The translations under genes were made by a program, and so were the position numbers. From NCBI RefSeq assembly GCF_002973525.1, contig NZ_PVEN01000004.1, positions 419,371 to 483,370 on the forward strand: a DNA stretch of 64,000 nt, written 5' to 3'. Numbering within the stretch: position 1 is the stretch's first letter; each line of letters starts with the position of its first letter. Shown piece after piece: positions 49,599 through 58,886 of the stretch. Under the pieces are notes generated by a model. That model saw nothing but the letters and a program-made list of their open reading frames with translations, was not told where the DNA came from and ran no database searches. This DNA is from Paraburkholderia sp. BL21I4N1. Its GTDB lineage: Bacteria; Pseudomonadota; Gammaproteobacteria; Burkholderiales; Burkholderiaceae.

Positions 49599-50309
49599 AT
49601 GAATCTCGAAAGCATTCTCTTCACTCAAGGTTTCGGCTCGCGCCGCCAATGCCGCGCGCTGATCGGCGACGCGCGCGTAAGCATCGAAGGCGCCGTCAGC
49701 ACCGATGCCGACGCCGATTTCCCCGTTACCGGCAACGCGTTCCACTTCAGCGTGGACGGCGTCGTCTGGCCGTATCGCGAGCACGCCTATCTGCTGCTGA
49801 ACAAGCCGGCCGGCTACGAATGTTCGCGCGACCCGCAACATCATTTGAGCGTATTCAGCCTGCTGCCGCCGCAGTTCGCCGAGCGCGGCGTGCAATGCGT
49901 GGGACGACTCGACCAGGATACGACCGGCCTGCTGCTGCTCTCCGACGACGGCAAGTTCGTGCATGGGTTCACGTCGCCGAAACGCAAGGTGCCGAAGGTG
50001 TATGTCGCGACCACGCGTCATCCGCTCGACGACGCGCAGCTGGGCGCGCTGCGCGACGGCGTGCTGTTGCACGGCGAGCCAGCACCGATCGCCGCAGTCG
50101 ACGCCGTGGCCCGCGGCACGCACGCGCTCGCGCTCACGGTCATGGAAGGCAAGTACCACCAGGTCAAGCGGATGATTGCCGCCGCCGGCAACCGCTGCGA
50201 GGCGCTGCACCGCGAGCGGATCGGCGGACTCGCGCTGCCCGCGACGCTTGCGCCGGGCGCATGGCAATGGCTCGACGAAACTGACCTCGGATCTTTACGG
50301 AGCGGGTAA
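49599..50309 (+). CDS. rsuA: 16S rRNA pseudouridine(516) synthase, RsuA type
   Basis: 236 residues from ATG 49599. The S4 RNA-binding domain is N-terminal (MNLESILFTQGFGSRRQCRA), followed by the pseudouridine synthase domain with catalytic Asp in VGRLDQDTTGLLLLSDDG and YLLLNKPAGYECSR. KKTYVVT-like KVPKVYVATT and EGKYHQVKRM close the fold. The RsuA/RluE distinction rests on overall similarity. Divergent from the MFS gene. Confidence 0.88.
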   Translation: MNLESILFTQGFGSRRQCRALIGDARVSIEGAVSTDADADFPVTGNAFHFSVDGVVWPYREHAYLLLNKPAGYECSRDPQHHLSVFSLLPPQFAERGVQCVGRLDQDTTGLLLLSDDGKFVHGFTSPKRKVPKVYVATTRHPLDDAQLGALRDGVLLHGEPAPIAAVDAVARGTHALALTVMEGKYHQVKRMIAAAGNRCEALHRERIGGLALPATLAPGAWQWLDETDLGSLRSG

Positions 50310-50477
50310 ACCGGTAGCCGCGCATCAAGGCCTTGATGCTGCAAGAAAAAGCCTGTGCGCGGCCGCACACAGGCGATAGCGGGCGCGGTCCATGCGCTGC
50401 GCCGCAGCATGCTCTTCCTTACAGCCCGCCCTATACTCCTTTAAACAAAGACAACAAAGGGTTCAAGGAGGCGCGCC

Positions 50478-50666
50478 ATGATGATCCACGACACTATCCG
50501 GATCTCGTCCGTGATGATTGCTTTTCTTTGCCTCGGACTGGTTCTGATCGGCGGACTACTGATCTCGATGCGGCTGCGGCATACCTATCATCCGAATCTG
50601 ATCGGCGCATTGATCGGCGCGATGCTGTGTTTCCTGCTGCTGGAGGCATTGCCGGCGCTGACTTAG
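50478..50666 (+). CDS. Small inner-membrane protein, 62 residues
   Basis: MMIHDTIRISSVMIAFLCLG then two hydrophobic stretches (about 10-30 and 40-60) joined by RLRHTYHPNLIG. A strong ribosome site (AAGGAGG, 7 bases before the ATG) supports translation. A two-helix membrane protein of unknown role. Confidence 0.75.
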   Translation: MMIHDTIRISSVMIAFLCLGLVLIGGLLISMRLRHTYHPNLIGALIGAMLCFLLLEALPALT

Positions 50667-50692
50667 CGCCAGCTGATCCAAGGTTTGCGAGG

Positions 50693-51751
50693 TCACGCTT
50701 TCGTCGCGGCTTCGCGCAGAAAATCTTCCACGCTGGGGTAGCGTAATTGCACCCGCAACTCCGTCTTGAGCCGCCGGTTCATCAGCCGCCTCGATTCACG
50801 CATGAACGACAGCATGGTCGGCTCGATCGCCTGCTCGGCCTGCGCACGCGTGATACGCGGCGCACGCGCGACGCCGAATGCATCGGCCACCGCATCGAAG
50901 TACTCCCCCATTTTCAACGACGAGTCGTCCGACGCGTGGATCACGCGCGCCGGCCGGCCATGTGTGGTGAGCCGCACCAGGATCGCGGCGAGATCGTCGG
51001 CGTGAATATGGTTGGTGTAGACGTCGTCGGCATCGACCAGGGCCGGCGTGCGTTTTTCGAGTCGCGCGAGCGGCAGACGGTTGCCCGCATAGATGCCGGG
51101 AATCCGCGCGATGCTGGCGCGGACCGCGCCGCAAGCCGTCGCGCGCCGCACTTGCCGCTCGGCCGACACGCGACGTTTGGCGCGCGCGTTGGTTGCCTGC
51201 GTGACGCGCGTTTCGTCGATCCAGGCGCCGCCGCAGTCGCCGTAGACGCCCGTCGTGCTCGCATACACGAACCGGACCGGCGCACGCGAAGCGGCGGCAC
51301 GGCCGACCTCGTCGGGTACAATATCCGCTGTCCCGGATCCGTTCCACAAGGCAAAGCCCGCCATACTGGCACGCGCGGCACCTTCGCGGCGCAGCCGTCC
51401 AACCGGCGCCACCGCAGGCGCCACCGCGGCGCGTAAAGCGCGGGCGCCACGAGCGCCGAGCGTGGCGAGCAAGGCGCGGGTACGCAGATCGTCGTCGCCG
51501 TTTTTTTGCGGCGGCGCAAGGTGTAGCACCGTCGGCGCGAGGCCCGCGAGCCGTTTCAGGCTGCGGCGCTGATCCAGATCGCCGACCAGCGGCGTGACGC
51601 CCGCGGCGCGCAATTCGGCGCAGCGCCCGGCGTGGCTGGTCAGTGCAAAGACGTGTGCACGTTGCTGCAGCAAGGGCACGCAGCGCATGCCGACATCGCC
51701 GCAACCTACGATCAACACACGCGGCCGGCGGAAGTTTCGTGTCGCTTTCAT
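50693..51751 (-). CDS. NAD-dependent epimerase/dehydratase-like protein
   Basis: 352 residues from the ATG at 51749-51751. Rossmann start RVLIVGCGDVGMRCVPLL; then VGDLDQRRSLKRL, VYASTTGVYGDCGG, RIPGIYAGNRLPL. An extended SDR of the atypical YeeZ-like group. The middle segment (about 100-150) is Arg/Ala-rich and poorly conserved. The YxxxK pair is not clear, so catalysis is doubtful. Substrate unknown. Confidence 0.78.
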   Translation of the reverse strand: MKATRNFRRPRVLIVGCGDVGMRCVPLLQQRAHVFALTSHAGRCAELRAAGVTPLVGDLDQRRSLKRLAGLAPTVLHLAPPQKNGDDDLRTRALLATLGARGARALRAAVAPAVAPVGRLRREGAARASMAGFALWNGSGTADIVPDEVGRAAASRAPVRFVYASTTGVYGDCGGAWIDETRVTQATNARAKRRVSAERQVRRATACGAVRASIARIPGIYAGNRLPLARLEKRTPALVDADDVYTNHIHADDLAAILVRLTTHGRPARVIHASDDSSLKMGEYFDAVADAFGVARAPRITRAQAEQAIEPTMLSFMRESRRLMNRRLKTELRVQLRYPSVEDFLREAATKA

Positions 51752-51830
51752 GGTGGACGCATTGTAGCCGTCAGCCGCGAAGGCGACGGGTCCGATAACG
51801 ATTACCGACTTTTCGATTTCCCCACACTTT

Positions 51831-52862
51831 ATGGCATTCAACGTCACGCTCCGGCAAAGCGGCCGGCAGTTTCAGGTAGAACAGGACGAACCGGTGCTGA
51901 GCGCCGCGTTGCGCCAGGGCATCGGCCTGCCGTACGGCTGTAAGAACGGCGCTTGCGGCTCGTGCAAGGGCGCCGTGCTCAGCGGCCAGGTCGAACAGCG
52001 CGCGCATTCGTCGTCGGCGTTGTCGAACGACGAAAAGACCCGCGGCATGGCGCTGTTGTGCTGTGCGACCGCTTGCTCCGATCTCGAAGTGGACATCCGC
52101 GAAGTAGCCGGTGTCGGCGACGTGCAGGTCAAGAAGCTGCCGTGCCGCGTCAGCGCGATCGAGCGCAAGGCCGACGACGTCGTCGTGCTGAAGCTGCAAC
52201 TGCCCGCCAACGAACGTCTGCAATATCTGGCCGGCCAGTACCTCGAATTCATTCTGAAGGACGGCAAGCGCCGCAGCTATTCGATGGCGAGCGCGCCGCA
52301 CACGGAAGGCCCGGTCGAACTGCATCTCCGTCACATGCCGGGCGGCGCATTCACCGATCACGTGTTCAACACACTGAAAGAGCGCGACATCCTGCGCTTC
52401 GAAGCACCGCTCGGCACGTTCTTCCTGCGTGAAGATTCCGACCGGCCCATCGTGCTGCTGGCCTCGGGTACGGGCTTCGCGCCGCTGAAGGCGATCGTCG
52501 AGCATGCGGTGTTCAAGAACCTGGATCGGCCCATGACGCTCTACTGGGGCGCACGCCGCAAGAAAGACCTGTATCTGCTCGAGCTGGCCGAGCAATGGGC
52601 GCGCGAGATTCCGAACTTCAAGTTCGTGCCGGTGTTGTCGGAGCCGGAGGCGGACGACGCGTGGACGGGCCGCGTCGGCTTCGTGCATCGCGCGGTGATC
52701 GAGGACTTGCCCGATCTGTCGGCGTACCAGGTCTATGCCTGCGGCGCACCGGTCATGGTCGAATCGGCGCAGCGCGATTTCACCCAGCATCACGGCCTGC
52801 CGCAAGACGAGTTCTATGCGGACTCGTTCACGAGCGCAGCGGATCTGGCAAACGCGGTTTGA
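51831..52862 (+). CDS. 2Fe-2S ferredoxin-flavin reductase (CDP-6-deoxy-delta-3,4-glucoseen reductase-like)
   Basis: 343 residues. Plant-type ferredoxin domain at 1-90 with the cluster CKNGACGSCKGAVL and a later Cys in LLCCATACSD. FAD domain with RRSYSMASAP, NAD domain with VLLASGTGFAPLKAIVEH and YACGAPVMVE. Often annotated as AscD, but in this group it is more likely a general electron-transfer reductase, because no deoxysugar genes are near. Its partner oxygenase is not visible. Confidence 0.88.
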   Translation: MAFNVTLRQSGRQFQVEQDEPVLSAALRQGIGLPYGCKNGACGSCKGAVLSGQVEQRAHSSSALSNDEKTRGMALLCCATACSDLEVDIREVAGVGDVQVKKLPCRVSAIERKADDVVVLKLQLPANERLQYLAGQYLEFILKDGKRRSYSMASAPHTEGPVELHLRHMPGGAFTDHVFNTLKERDILRFEAPLGTFFLREDSDRPIVLLASGTGFAPLKAIVEHAVFKNLDRPMTLYWGARRKKDLYLLELAEQWAREIPNFKFVPVLSEPEADDAWTGRVGFVHRAVIEDLPDLSAYQVYACGAPVMVESAQRDFTQHHGLPQDEFYADSFTSAADLANAV

Positions 52863-52909
52863 AGAGCACGGTTTGAACAGCACGATTTAACGCGGCACGC
52901 GTAGCCCCG

Positions 52910-52942
52910 AACGGCGCGATTAACTAGCGATCGCGCCGTTCA
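52910..52942. repeat. Perfect 12-bp inverted repeat after the reductase gene
   Basis: GAACGGCGCGAT (52910-52921) and ATCGCGCCGTTC (52931-52942) with a 9-base loop. No T run follows on either strand, so it is not a standard intrinsic terminator, but it may stabilise the 3' end or aid Rho-dependent ending. Confidence 0.5.
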
Positions 52943-53011
52943 TCAAATCGAAACATGCCCGCTGGCAGACTCGTCAAGAATCCATCCGCGTGCATTTGTG
53001 CAAATTCATGG

Positions 53012-53041
53012 TTTACACCGGCGCTTTCCTTGTCGTATTCT
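53012..53041 (+). promoter_or_regulatory. Promoter of the argD leader
   Basis: TTTACA (53012-53017), 18-base spacer, TATTCT (53036-53041). The predicted transcript start is 53047-53049, at the ATG of the leader peptide, which would make that peptide leaderless. This agrees with the lack of a ribosome site. Confidence 0.55.
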
Positions 53042-53048
53042 TTCGCGC

Positions 53049-53099
53049 ATGAACCGCATCCAGTCCGAACTCCGACGTCGCCGCTCGCCGCTCCCTTAG
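53049..53099 (+). CDS. Candidate arginine leader peptide, 16 residues
   Basis: MNRIQSELRRRRSPLP followed by TAG. Five of sixteen residues are Arg, four of them consecutive (codons CGA CGT CGC CGC at 53073-53084). It stands directly behind a promoter and ahead of a strong terminator, and the next gene is argD of arginine biosynthesis. This is the plan of a ribosome-mediated attenuator. No ribosome site exists; translation from a leaderless transcript is inferred. Confidence 0.55.
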   Translation: MNRIQSELRRRRSPLP

Positions 53100-53104
53100 G
53101 GACG

Positions 53105-53187
53105 CCGCTGGCTTCGTCACGGATTCGCGCCACACACAGGCGCACGCAGTTCGAATCATGAAAGCCACGGCATGCCGTGGCTTTTTT
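53105..53187 (+). terminator. Attenuator: antiterminator segment and intrinsic terminator before argD
   Basis: Terminator: AAAGCCACGG (53161-53170) pairs with CCGTGGCTTT (53175-53184), then Ts to 53187. Upstream CCGCTGGCTT (53105-53114) nearly duplicates the terminator's 3' arm and can pair with AAGCCACGG (53162-53170) with one bulged base, which would prevent the terminator. The segment starts 6 bases after the leader stop codon, where a ribosome resting at the stop would cover it. Confidence 0.6.
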
Positions 53188-53278
53188 GTTTTTGCCGTTC
53201 CGTCGTATCCCCGGCCGCTCTGTTGCGTATCCGGTCGATTTTCATCCCCCCTTCACCCGTTGTCTGGAGCCTGCCGTC

Positions 53279-54463
53279 ATGAATTTCACTGAGTACCCGA
53301 TCGAGTCGCTGATGTACATCACGAACCGGCCCGAAATCGTTTTCACGCACGGCAAGGGCTCGTGGCTCTACGACAATAACGGCAAGCGATATCTGGACTT
53401 CATCCAGGGCTGGGCGGTCAATAGCCTCGGGCACTGCAACGAAGGCATGATCGAAGCGCTGAACAAGCAGGCCAAGCTGCTGTTCAATCCGTCGCCGGCC
53501 TTCTACAACGAGCCGATGGCGCAACTCGCCGGCCTGCTCACGCAACACAGCTGCTTCGACAAGGTGTTCTTCACCAACAGCGGCGCCGAAGCCAATGAAG
53601 GCGCGATCAAGCTCGCACGCAAGTGGGGCAAGAAGTTCAAGGACGGCGCGTTCGAAATCATCACGTTCGACCACAGCTTCCACGGCCGTACGCTGGCCAC
53701 CATGTCGGCCAGCGGCAAGCCTGGCTGGGACACGATCTACGCACCGCAAGTGCCGGGCTTTCCGAAGGCGGACCTGAACGACATCGCGTCGGTGGAAAAG
53801 CTCATCAACGCCAGGACCGTTGCCGTGATGCTCGAACCGATTCAGGGCGAAGGCGGCGTGATTCCGGCCACCGCCGAATTCATGAAGCAACTGCGCGCGC
53901 TGACCCAACAGCACAACCTGCTGCTGATCGTCGACGAAGTGCAAAGCGGTTGCGGGCGCGCCGGCACGTTGTTCGCGTACGAACTGTCGGGCATCGAGCC
54001 GGACATCATGACACTCGGCAAGGGCATCGGCGGCGGCGTGCCGCTCGCGGCGTTGCTGTCGAAGGCGGAAGTCGCCGTGTTCGAAGCCGGCGATCAAGGC
54101 GGCACCTATAACGGCAATCCGCTGATGACAGCGGTCGGGTATTCGGTGATCTCGCAACTGGTGGCGCCGGGCTTCCTTGAAGGCGTGCGCGCGCGCGGCG
54201 AATATCTGCGCACGAAGTTGCTGGAGTTGTCGGCGGAGCGCGGCTTCGAGGGCGAACGCGGTGAAGGCCTGCTGCGCGCGCTGCTGCTCGGCAAGGACAT
54301 CGGCAACCAGATCGTCGAGAAAGCTCGCGTGATGCAGCCCGACGGTCTGCTGCTGAACGCGGCGCGCCCGAACCTGCTGCGCTTCATGCCGGCACTGAAC
54401 GTGACGAACGAAGAGATCGATCAGATGATGACGATGCTGCGTTCGATTCTCGACACGCTGTAA
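53279..54463 (+). CDS. argD: Acetylornithine transaminase family protein
   Basis: 394 residues from ATG 53279 (GGAG 10 bases upstream). Class III PLP aminotransferase. Hallmarks: [55 protein letters not shown], and the PLP lysine in [17 protein letters not shown]. ArgD turns N-acetylglutamate semialdehyde into N-acetylornithine. A GABA/ornithine aminotransferase role cannot be excluded by motifs, but length and the Arg-codon leader upstream favour ArgD. A GNAT gene follows after 18 bp. Confidence 0.88.
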   Translation: MNFTEYPIESLMYITNRPEIVFTHGKGSWLYDNNGKRYLDFIQGWAVNSLGHCNEGMIEALNKQAKLLFNPSPAFYNEPMAQLAGLLTQHSCFDKVFFTNSGAEANEGAIKLARKWGKKFKDGAFEIITFDHSFHGRTLATMSASGKPGWDTIYAPQVPGFPKADLNDIASVEKLINARTVAVMLEPIQGEGGVIPATAEFMKQLRALTQQHNLLLIVDEVQSGCGRAGTLFAYELSGIEPDIMTLGKGIGGGVPLAALLSKAEVAVFEAGDQGGTYNGNPLMTAVGYSVISQLVAPGFLEGVRARGEYLRTKLLELSAERGFEGERGEGLLRALLLGKDIGNQIVEKARVMQPDGLLLNAARPNLLRFMPALNVTNEEIDQMMTMLRSILDTL

Positions 54464-54481
54464 TCGTTCAGGAACCCACGT

Positions 54482-54952
54482 ATGACGACGACCTCCACGC
54501 TATCGATCCGCCGCTTCGACGCGCGCGACACCGATGCCGTGGTCGCGCTGTGGCAAGAAGCCTTCCCCGAGTACCGGGACCTGACGAGGCCGCAGCGCAA
54601 CCCGCATCTGTCGATCGCCAACAAGCTGGCGACGCAACCGGAACTGTTCTTCGTCGCGACACTCGACGAGCGCATCGTCGGCACGGTGATGGGCGGCTAC
54701 GACGGTCACCGGGGCTGGCTCTATTCGCTGGCCGTCGACGAATCGCTGCGACGTCACGGGATCGGTACGCGGCTGGTCGCGCACGTCGAGCAGGTGCTGA
54801 CGGGACTGGGTTGCCCGAAGCTGAATCTGCAGGTGTTGTCCGCGAAGACCGACATCCGCGAGTTTTACGAAGCGCTCGGGTATCGCGCCGACGCGGTGAT
54901 CAGTTTGGGCAAGCGGCTGGGCGAACTCGCGGAGCCGGCGGCGACGACCTGA
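54482..54952 (+). CDS. ypeA: GNAT family acetyltransferase, YpeA type
   Basis: 156 residues, a complete GNAT fold. The acetyl-CoA loop is LYSLAVDESLRRHGIGTRLVAHVE, and FYEALGYRAD ends the domain. The opening SIRRFDARDTDAVVALWQEA and VGTVMGGYDGHRGWLYSLAV match YpeA. Its acceptor is unknown. It lies 18 bp downstream of argD, so it is probably cotranscribed and under the same attenuator. Confidence 0.88.
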   Translation: MTTTSTLSIRRFDARDTDAVVALWQEAFPEYRDLTRPQRNPHLSIANKLATQPELFFVATLDERIVGTVMGGYDGHRGWLYSLAVDESLRRHGIGTRLVAHVEQVLTGLGCPKLNLQVLSAKTDIREFYEALGYRADAVISLGKRLGELAEPAATT

Positions 54953-54970
54953 GACATCGCGTCTGAATAG

Positions 54971-55007
54971 AAAAAGGCTGCATGCGTTGCCGCATGCAGC
55001 CTTTTTT
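54971..55007 (+). terminator. Bidirectional terminator between ypeA and livF
   Basis: 14-bp perfect stem AAAGGCTGCATGCG / CGCATGCAGCCTTT (54973-54986, 54991-55004), with A run before and T run after. It ends both the argD-ypeA unit and the convergent liv operon. Confidence 0.9.
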
Positions 55008-55058
55008 ATCGGTCTCGTCCAGCTAAGCCGGATGATTCACCCAGCTCATTCGCCCAGC

Positions 55059-55781
55059 TCATTCACCCAGATAAGCCGCGCGCACCTTCGGATCGTCCAG
55101 CATCTGCTTCGCGTCGCCGGACATCGTCACCAGACCCGAGTCCATCACGTAGCCGCGATTCGCCGCCTGCAACGCCAGACGCGCATTCTGCTCGACCAGC
55201 AGCACGGTCATGCCTTCGGCCGAGATCGCCCGCACCACTTCGAAGATCTTCTCGACCATGATCGGCGACAGACCCATCGACGGTTCGTCCAGCAACAACA
55301 GCTTCGGCTTGCTGATGATCGCGCGCGCCATCGCCAGCATCTGCTGTTCGCCGCCGGAGAGCGTGCCCGCATACTGCGTGGCCCGTTCTTTCAGACGCGG
55401 GAAGAAGCCAAACATGCGATCCACGTCCGCCTTGATGCCGTCGGTGTCGGTACGCAGATAAGCCCCCATCTGCATGTTCTCGACGATCGACATGCGCGCG
55501 AAGATGCCACGGCCTTCCGGCACCATCGCCAGACCGCGCTTGAGCAACAGATGCGGCGGCACGCCCTTGATCGACTCGCCCATGTATTCGATGTCGCCGA
55601 TCGTGTACGGCTTCAGACCCGTGATCGCCTTCATCGTCGTGGTCTTGCCCGCGCCGTTCGCGCCGATCAGCGTGACCAGTTCGCCCTGCTGGACTTCGAG
55701 GTCGATGCCCTTGACTGCCTGGATGCCGCCGTAATTGACCTGCAGGCCCTTGATTTTCAACATTGATTGTGTCGTGGACAT
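55059..55781 (-). CDS. livF: Branched-chain amino acid ABC transporter ATPase LivF
   Basis: 240 residues from the ATG at 55779-55781. Walker A GANGAGKTTT, signature LSGGEQQML, Walker B LLLLDEPSMGLSP, switch VEQNARLAL. Start overlaps the livG stop by one base. Energises import of Leu/Ile/Val with LivG. Confidence 0.94.
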   Translation of the reverse strand: MSTTQSMLKIKGLQVNYGGIQAVKGIDLEVQQGELVTLIGANGAGKTTTMKAITGLKPYTIGDIEYMGESIKGVPPHLLLKRGLAMVPEGRGIFARMSIVENMQMGAYLRTDTDGIKADVDRMFGFFPRLKERATQYAGTLSGGEQQMLAMARAIISKPKLLLLDEPSMGLSPIMVEKIFEVVRAISAEGMTVLLVEQNARLALQAANRGYVMDSGLVTMSGDAKQMLDDPKVRAAYLGE

Positions 55782-56554
55782 CAGTGGACTCCCGCACCCA
55801 GATAAGCTTCGATCACCTTCGGATCCTTCTGCACGTCTGACGGCAGACCTTGCGCAATCACCTTGCCGTAGTCGAGCACCGTCATCTGGTTGCACAGACC
55901 CATCACGAGTTTCACGTCGTGTTCGATCAGCAGGATCGTCTTGCCGTCGCTGCGGATCTTGTCGAGCAGCTTGGTCAGCTCGACCTTTTCCGTCGCGTTC
56001 ATGCCGGCCGCCGGTTCGTCCAGCGCGAGCAGCTTCGGATCGGTTGCCAGGGCACGGGCGATTTCCAGACGACGCTGGTGGCCGTACGACAGATTGCGCG
56101 ACGTGTAGTCCGCGTACTGCGCAATGCCCACATACTCCAGCAGCTCGATCGCGCGTTCCTTGATCTCGCGCTCTTCCTTGCGTTCGGCCGGCGTCTGGAA
56201 CACCGCGCCAAGCAGTCCGTGTTTGGTTCGCACGTGGCGGCCGACCATCACGTTTTCCAGCGCGGTCATGCCGCCGAACAGACGGATGTTCTGGAACGTC
56301 CGCGCAATCCCGGCCTTCGCCACCTGGTACACCGCGGTCGGCGTGTAGTTCTCGCCGTCGAGCTTGAACTCGCCCGAATCCGGCGTGTACAGGCCCGTGA
56401 TCACGTTGAAGAAAGTCGTCTTGCCGGCGCCGTTCGGGCCGATCAAACCGTAAATCTGGCCGGACTTGATTTCAAGCCCGACGTCGGACAGCGCCTGCAA
56501 GCCGCCGAAGCGCTTGTTGACACCCTTCACCGACAGTCGAATGTTGTCGCTCAT
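55781..56554 (-). CDS. livG: Branched-chain amino acid ABC transporter ATPase LivG
   Basis: 257 residues. Walker A GPNGAGKTTFFN, the Liv-specific insert (GMTALENVMVGRH), signature LSYGHQRRLEIAR, Walker B LALDEPAAGMN, and IEHDVKLVMGL. The LivG/LivF pair forms the motor of the transporter; upstream livM is 17 bp away. Confidence 0.94.
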   Translation of the reverse strand: MSDNIRLSVKGVNKRFGGLQALSDVGLEIKSGQIYGLIGPNGAGKTTFFNVITGLYTPDSGEFKLDGENYTPTAVYQVAKAGIARTFQNIRLFGGMTALENVMVGRHVRTKHGLLGAVFQTPAERKEEREIKERAIELLEYVGIAQYADYTSRNLSYGHQRRLEIARALATDPKLLALDEPAAGMNATEKVELTKLLDKIRSDGKTILLIEHDVKLVMGLCNQMTVLDYGKVIAQGLPSDVQKDPKVIEAYLGAGVH

Positions 56555-56571
56555 TTTTTTCTCTCCCCGGC

Positions 56572-57741
56572 TTAGGCGCGAACCGGCTTCTTGCCGCCAC
56601 GCTTCGTCAGTTTCGCAATCTTGTCTTCATGCTTGGGCGAGGGCCACAAACCTTCCGAGCGATACAGCATGATCAGCACCATGGCGAGTGCGTAGACCAG
56701 CTGACGGATCACTTCCGTGTCGACGATTTCATGACCGAAGACCATGTTCTGCAGCGGACCCATGGTCGAGCGCAGGAATTCCGGCAGCACCGCGAGCAGC
56801 ACCGCGCCGAGAATCACGCCCGGGATGTGGCCCATACCGCCCAGCACCACGCACGCCAGCACCACGATCGATTCCGGCAGCGTGAACGATTCCGGCGACA
56901 CGAAGCCCTGGAACGAGCCGAACATCGCGCCCGACAGACCGCCGAACGACGCGCCCATCGCGAACGCCAGCAGCTTCACATTGCGGGTGTTGATGCCCAT
57001 CGCCTTGGCGGCGATTTCGTCTTCACGGATCGCGGCCCATGCACGGCCGATGCGCGAGTGCTGCAAACGCGTACACACCCAGATCACCGCCAACGCCGCG
57101 ACCACGAACAGGTAGTAGTACGAGTACACGGTGGGGAACTGGAAGCCGAACAGCGAGTGCGTTTGCGCGAGGCTGAAGTCGCCGAAGTGAACCGGGTCGA
57201 TCGCCGTGATCCCCTTCGGGCCGTTGGTGATATTCACCGGGCGGTCGAGGTTGTTCAGGAAGATCCGCACGATTTCCCCGAAGCCCAACGTCACGATGGC
57301 GAGGTAGTCGCCGCGCAGACGCAGCGTCGGCGCACCGAGAATCACGCCGAAGAACGCGGCGACCGCCATCGCGCACGGCACGATCAGCAGGAACGGCACA
57401 TGCAGCCCGTTCGGCGCGAGGTGCGCGATCCACTCGAACTGCGACGACAGATGCGGCGAACTCAGCAGCGCGGACGTGTAGGCGCCGACCGCGTAGAACG
57501 CGATGTAGCCCAAATCCAGCAGGCCGGCGAAGCCGACCACCACGTTGAGGCCGAGCGCGAGCATCACGTACAGCATCGCGAAGTCGAGCACGCGGACCCA
57601 GTAGTTGCCGCCGGCCGTGCCGATGATCATCGGCGCGGCGATCACGAAGATCGCGGTGATGATGCCGACCGTCAGCGTCTTGGTGCGGTTCTTTTCAGGG
57701 ATGAGCGTCGTGGACGGCTCGATCGGTTGAATTGAGGTCAT
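56572..57741 (-). CDS. livM: Branched-chain amino acid ABC transporter permease LivM
   Basis: 389 residues, about nine to ten membrane helices, family BPD_transp_2. Typical: GLNVVVGFAGLLDLGYIAFYAVGAY, LRLRGDYLAIVTLGFGEIVR, GRAWAAIREDEIAAKAMGIN and GSFQGFVSPESF. N-terminus has an additional short helix region as in other LivM. 18 bp downstream of livH. Confidence 0.94.
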   Translation of the reverse strand: MTSIQPIEPSTTLIPEKNRTKTLTVGIITAIFVIAAPMIIGTAGGNYWVRVLDFAMLYVMLALGLNVVVGFAGLLDLGYIAFYAVGAYTSALLSSPHLSSQFEWIAHLAPNGLHVPFLLIVPCAMAVAAFFGVILGAPTLRLRGDYLAIVTLGFGEIVRIFLNNLDRPVNITNGPKGITAIDPVHFGDFSLAQTHSLFGFQFPTVYSYYYLFVVAALAVIWVCTRLQHSRIGRAWAAIREDEIAAKAMGINTRNVKLLAFAMGASFGGLSGAMFGSFQGFVSPESFTLPESIVVLACVVLGGMGHIPGVILGAVLLAVLPEFLRSTMGPLQNMVFGHEIVDTEVIRQLVYALAMVLIMLYRSEGLWPSPKHEDKIAKLTKRGGKKPVRA

Positions 57742-57759
57742 GTTTATTTACTCCCAGAA

Positions 57760-58710
57760 TCAGGCGCGATCCGCAACGCGTTCGCCGAGCAGGCCCGACG
57801 GACGGAACACCAGCACAATGATCAGCACGATGAAAGCGAACACGTCCTGATAATTACTGCCGAACACACCACCGGTGAGGTTGCCGATATAGCCGGCGCC
57901 CAACTGCTCGATCAGGCCGAGGATCACCCCGCCCACCATCGCGCCGCCGAGATTGCCGATACCGCCCAGCACCGCCGCCGTAAAGGCCTTCAAACCGGGG
58001 ATGAAACCCATGTAGAAGTGAGCGTTGCCGTATTCGGACGCGATCATCACGCCGGCCAGAGCGGCGAGCGCGGAGCCGATCATGAAGGTCGCCGAAATCA
58101 CGAAGTTCGGGTTCACGCCCATCAGGCTGGCGTTGCCCGGATTCTCGGCGATGGCACGCATCGCGCGGCCGAGCTTGGTTTTGTGCACCAGCAGCAGCAG
58201 GCCGGCCATCACGAGGAAGGCCACCACGATGATGACGATTTCAGTCATCGAGATCACGGCGCCCGGCGTCGTATCGGTCGCCTTGATCACGTTGATCGGG
58301 TCGGTGGGCAACAGCTGCGGGAACGGCAGCGGGTTGCGCGACCAGATCATCATGGCCAGCGTCTGCAGCAGGATCGACACGCCGATCGCGGTGATCAGTG
58401 GGGCGAGACGCGGTGCTTTACGCAACGGCCGGTAGGCCACCCGCTCGATCGTGTAGCCGACGGCCGCGCACACAATAGCGGCGATGATCAGCGCGATGAC
58501 GAGCGTCGGCACATTGCCGAGGCCGGGGAAGTGGTTCTGAAGCACGCCTATGGCTGAAAGCGCAACCATCGCGCCCACCATCAACACATCGCCGTGAGCG
58601 AAGTTGATGATGCCCAGGATGCCGTAAACCATCGTATAGCCCAGTGCGATGATGGCGTAAACGCTGCCAAGCACCAGCCCGTTGAGGACCTGCTGGATGA
58701 AGATATCCAT
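57760..58710 (-). CDS. livH: Branched-chain amino acid ABC transporter permease LivH
   Basis: 316 residues, eight membrane helices. Features: GSVYAIIALGYTMVYGILGI, INFAHGDVLMVG, GRAMRAIAENPGNASLMGVN and AAVLGGIGNLGGAMVGG. Paired with LivM in the membrane. Separated from livK by 229 bp with a terminator-like hairpin, which would lower permease expression relative to the binding protein. Confidence 0.94.
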   Translation of the reverse strand: MDIFIQQVLNGLVLGSVYAIIALGYTMVYGILGIINFAHGDVLMVGAMVALSAIGVLQNHFPGLGNVPTLVIALIIAAIVCAAVGYTIERVAYRPLRKAPRLAPLITAIGVSILLQTLAMMIWSRNPLPFPQLLPTDPINVIKATDTTPGAVISMTEIVIIVVAFLVMAGLLLLVHKTKLGRAMRAIAENPGNASLMGVNPNFVISATFMIGSALAALAGVMIASEYGNAHFYMGFIPGLKAFTAAVLGGIGNLGGAMVGGVILGLIEQLGAGYIGNLTGGVFGSNYQDVFAFIVLIIVLVFRPSGLLGERVADRA

Positions 58711-58886
58711 TTAATGCTCCTTAGCCCGTGCGACTGGATTCGCGCTCTTCATCAGCCGGTGGGCGGTGATGCGTCACGGAATCTCAACGGCACTGCGGGT
58801 ACTGATGTAAAAGACCGGTAAGGGTTATCCGCCGCCGGTTTGCCATGACGACCGGGATGCGGTCGCAGGCTCGCCTTGAGCGGATG

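Noticed and set aside
50322..50339. 18-bp perfect palindrome GCATCAAGGCCTTGATGC as an operator
   Set aside because: It lies just downstream of rsuA, followed by a second GC-rich hairpin; more likely a transcript-end structure, but without T run, so not called as terminator.
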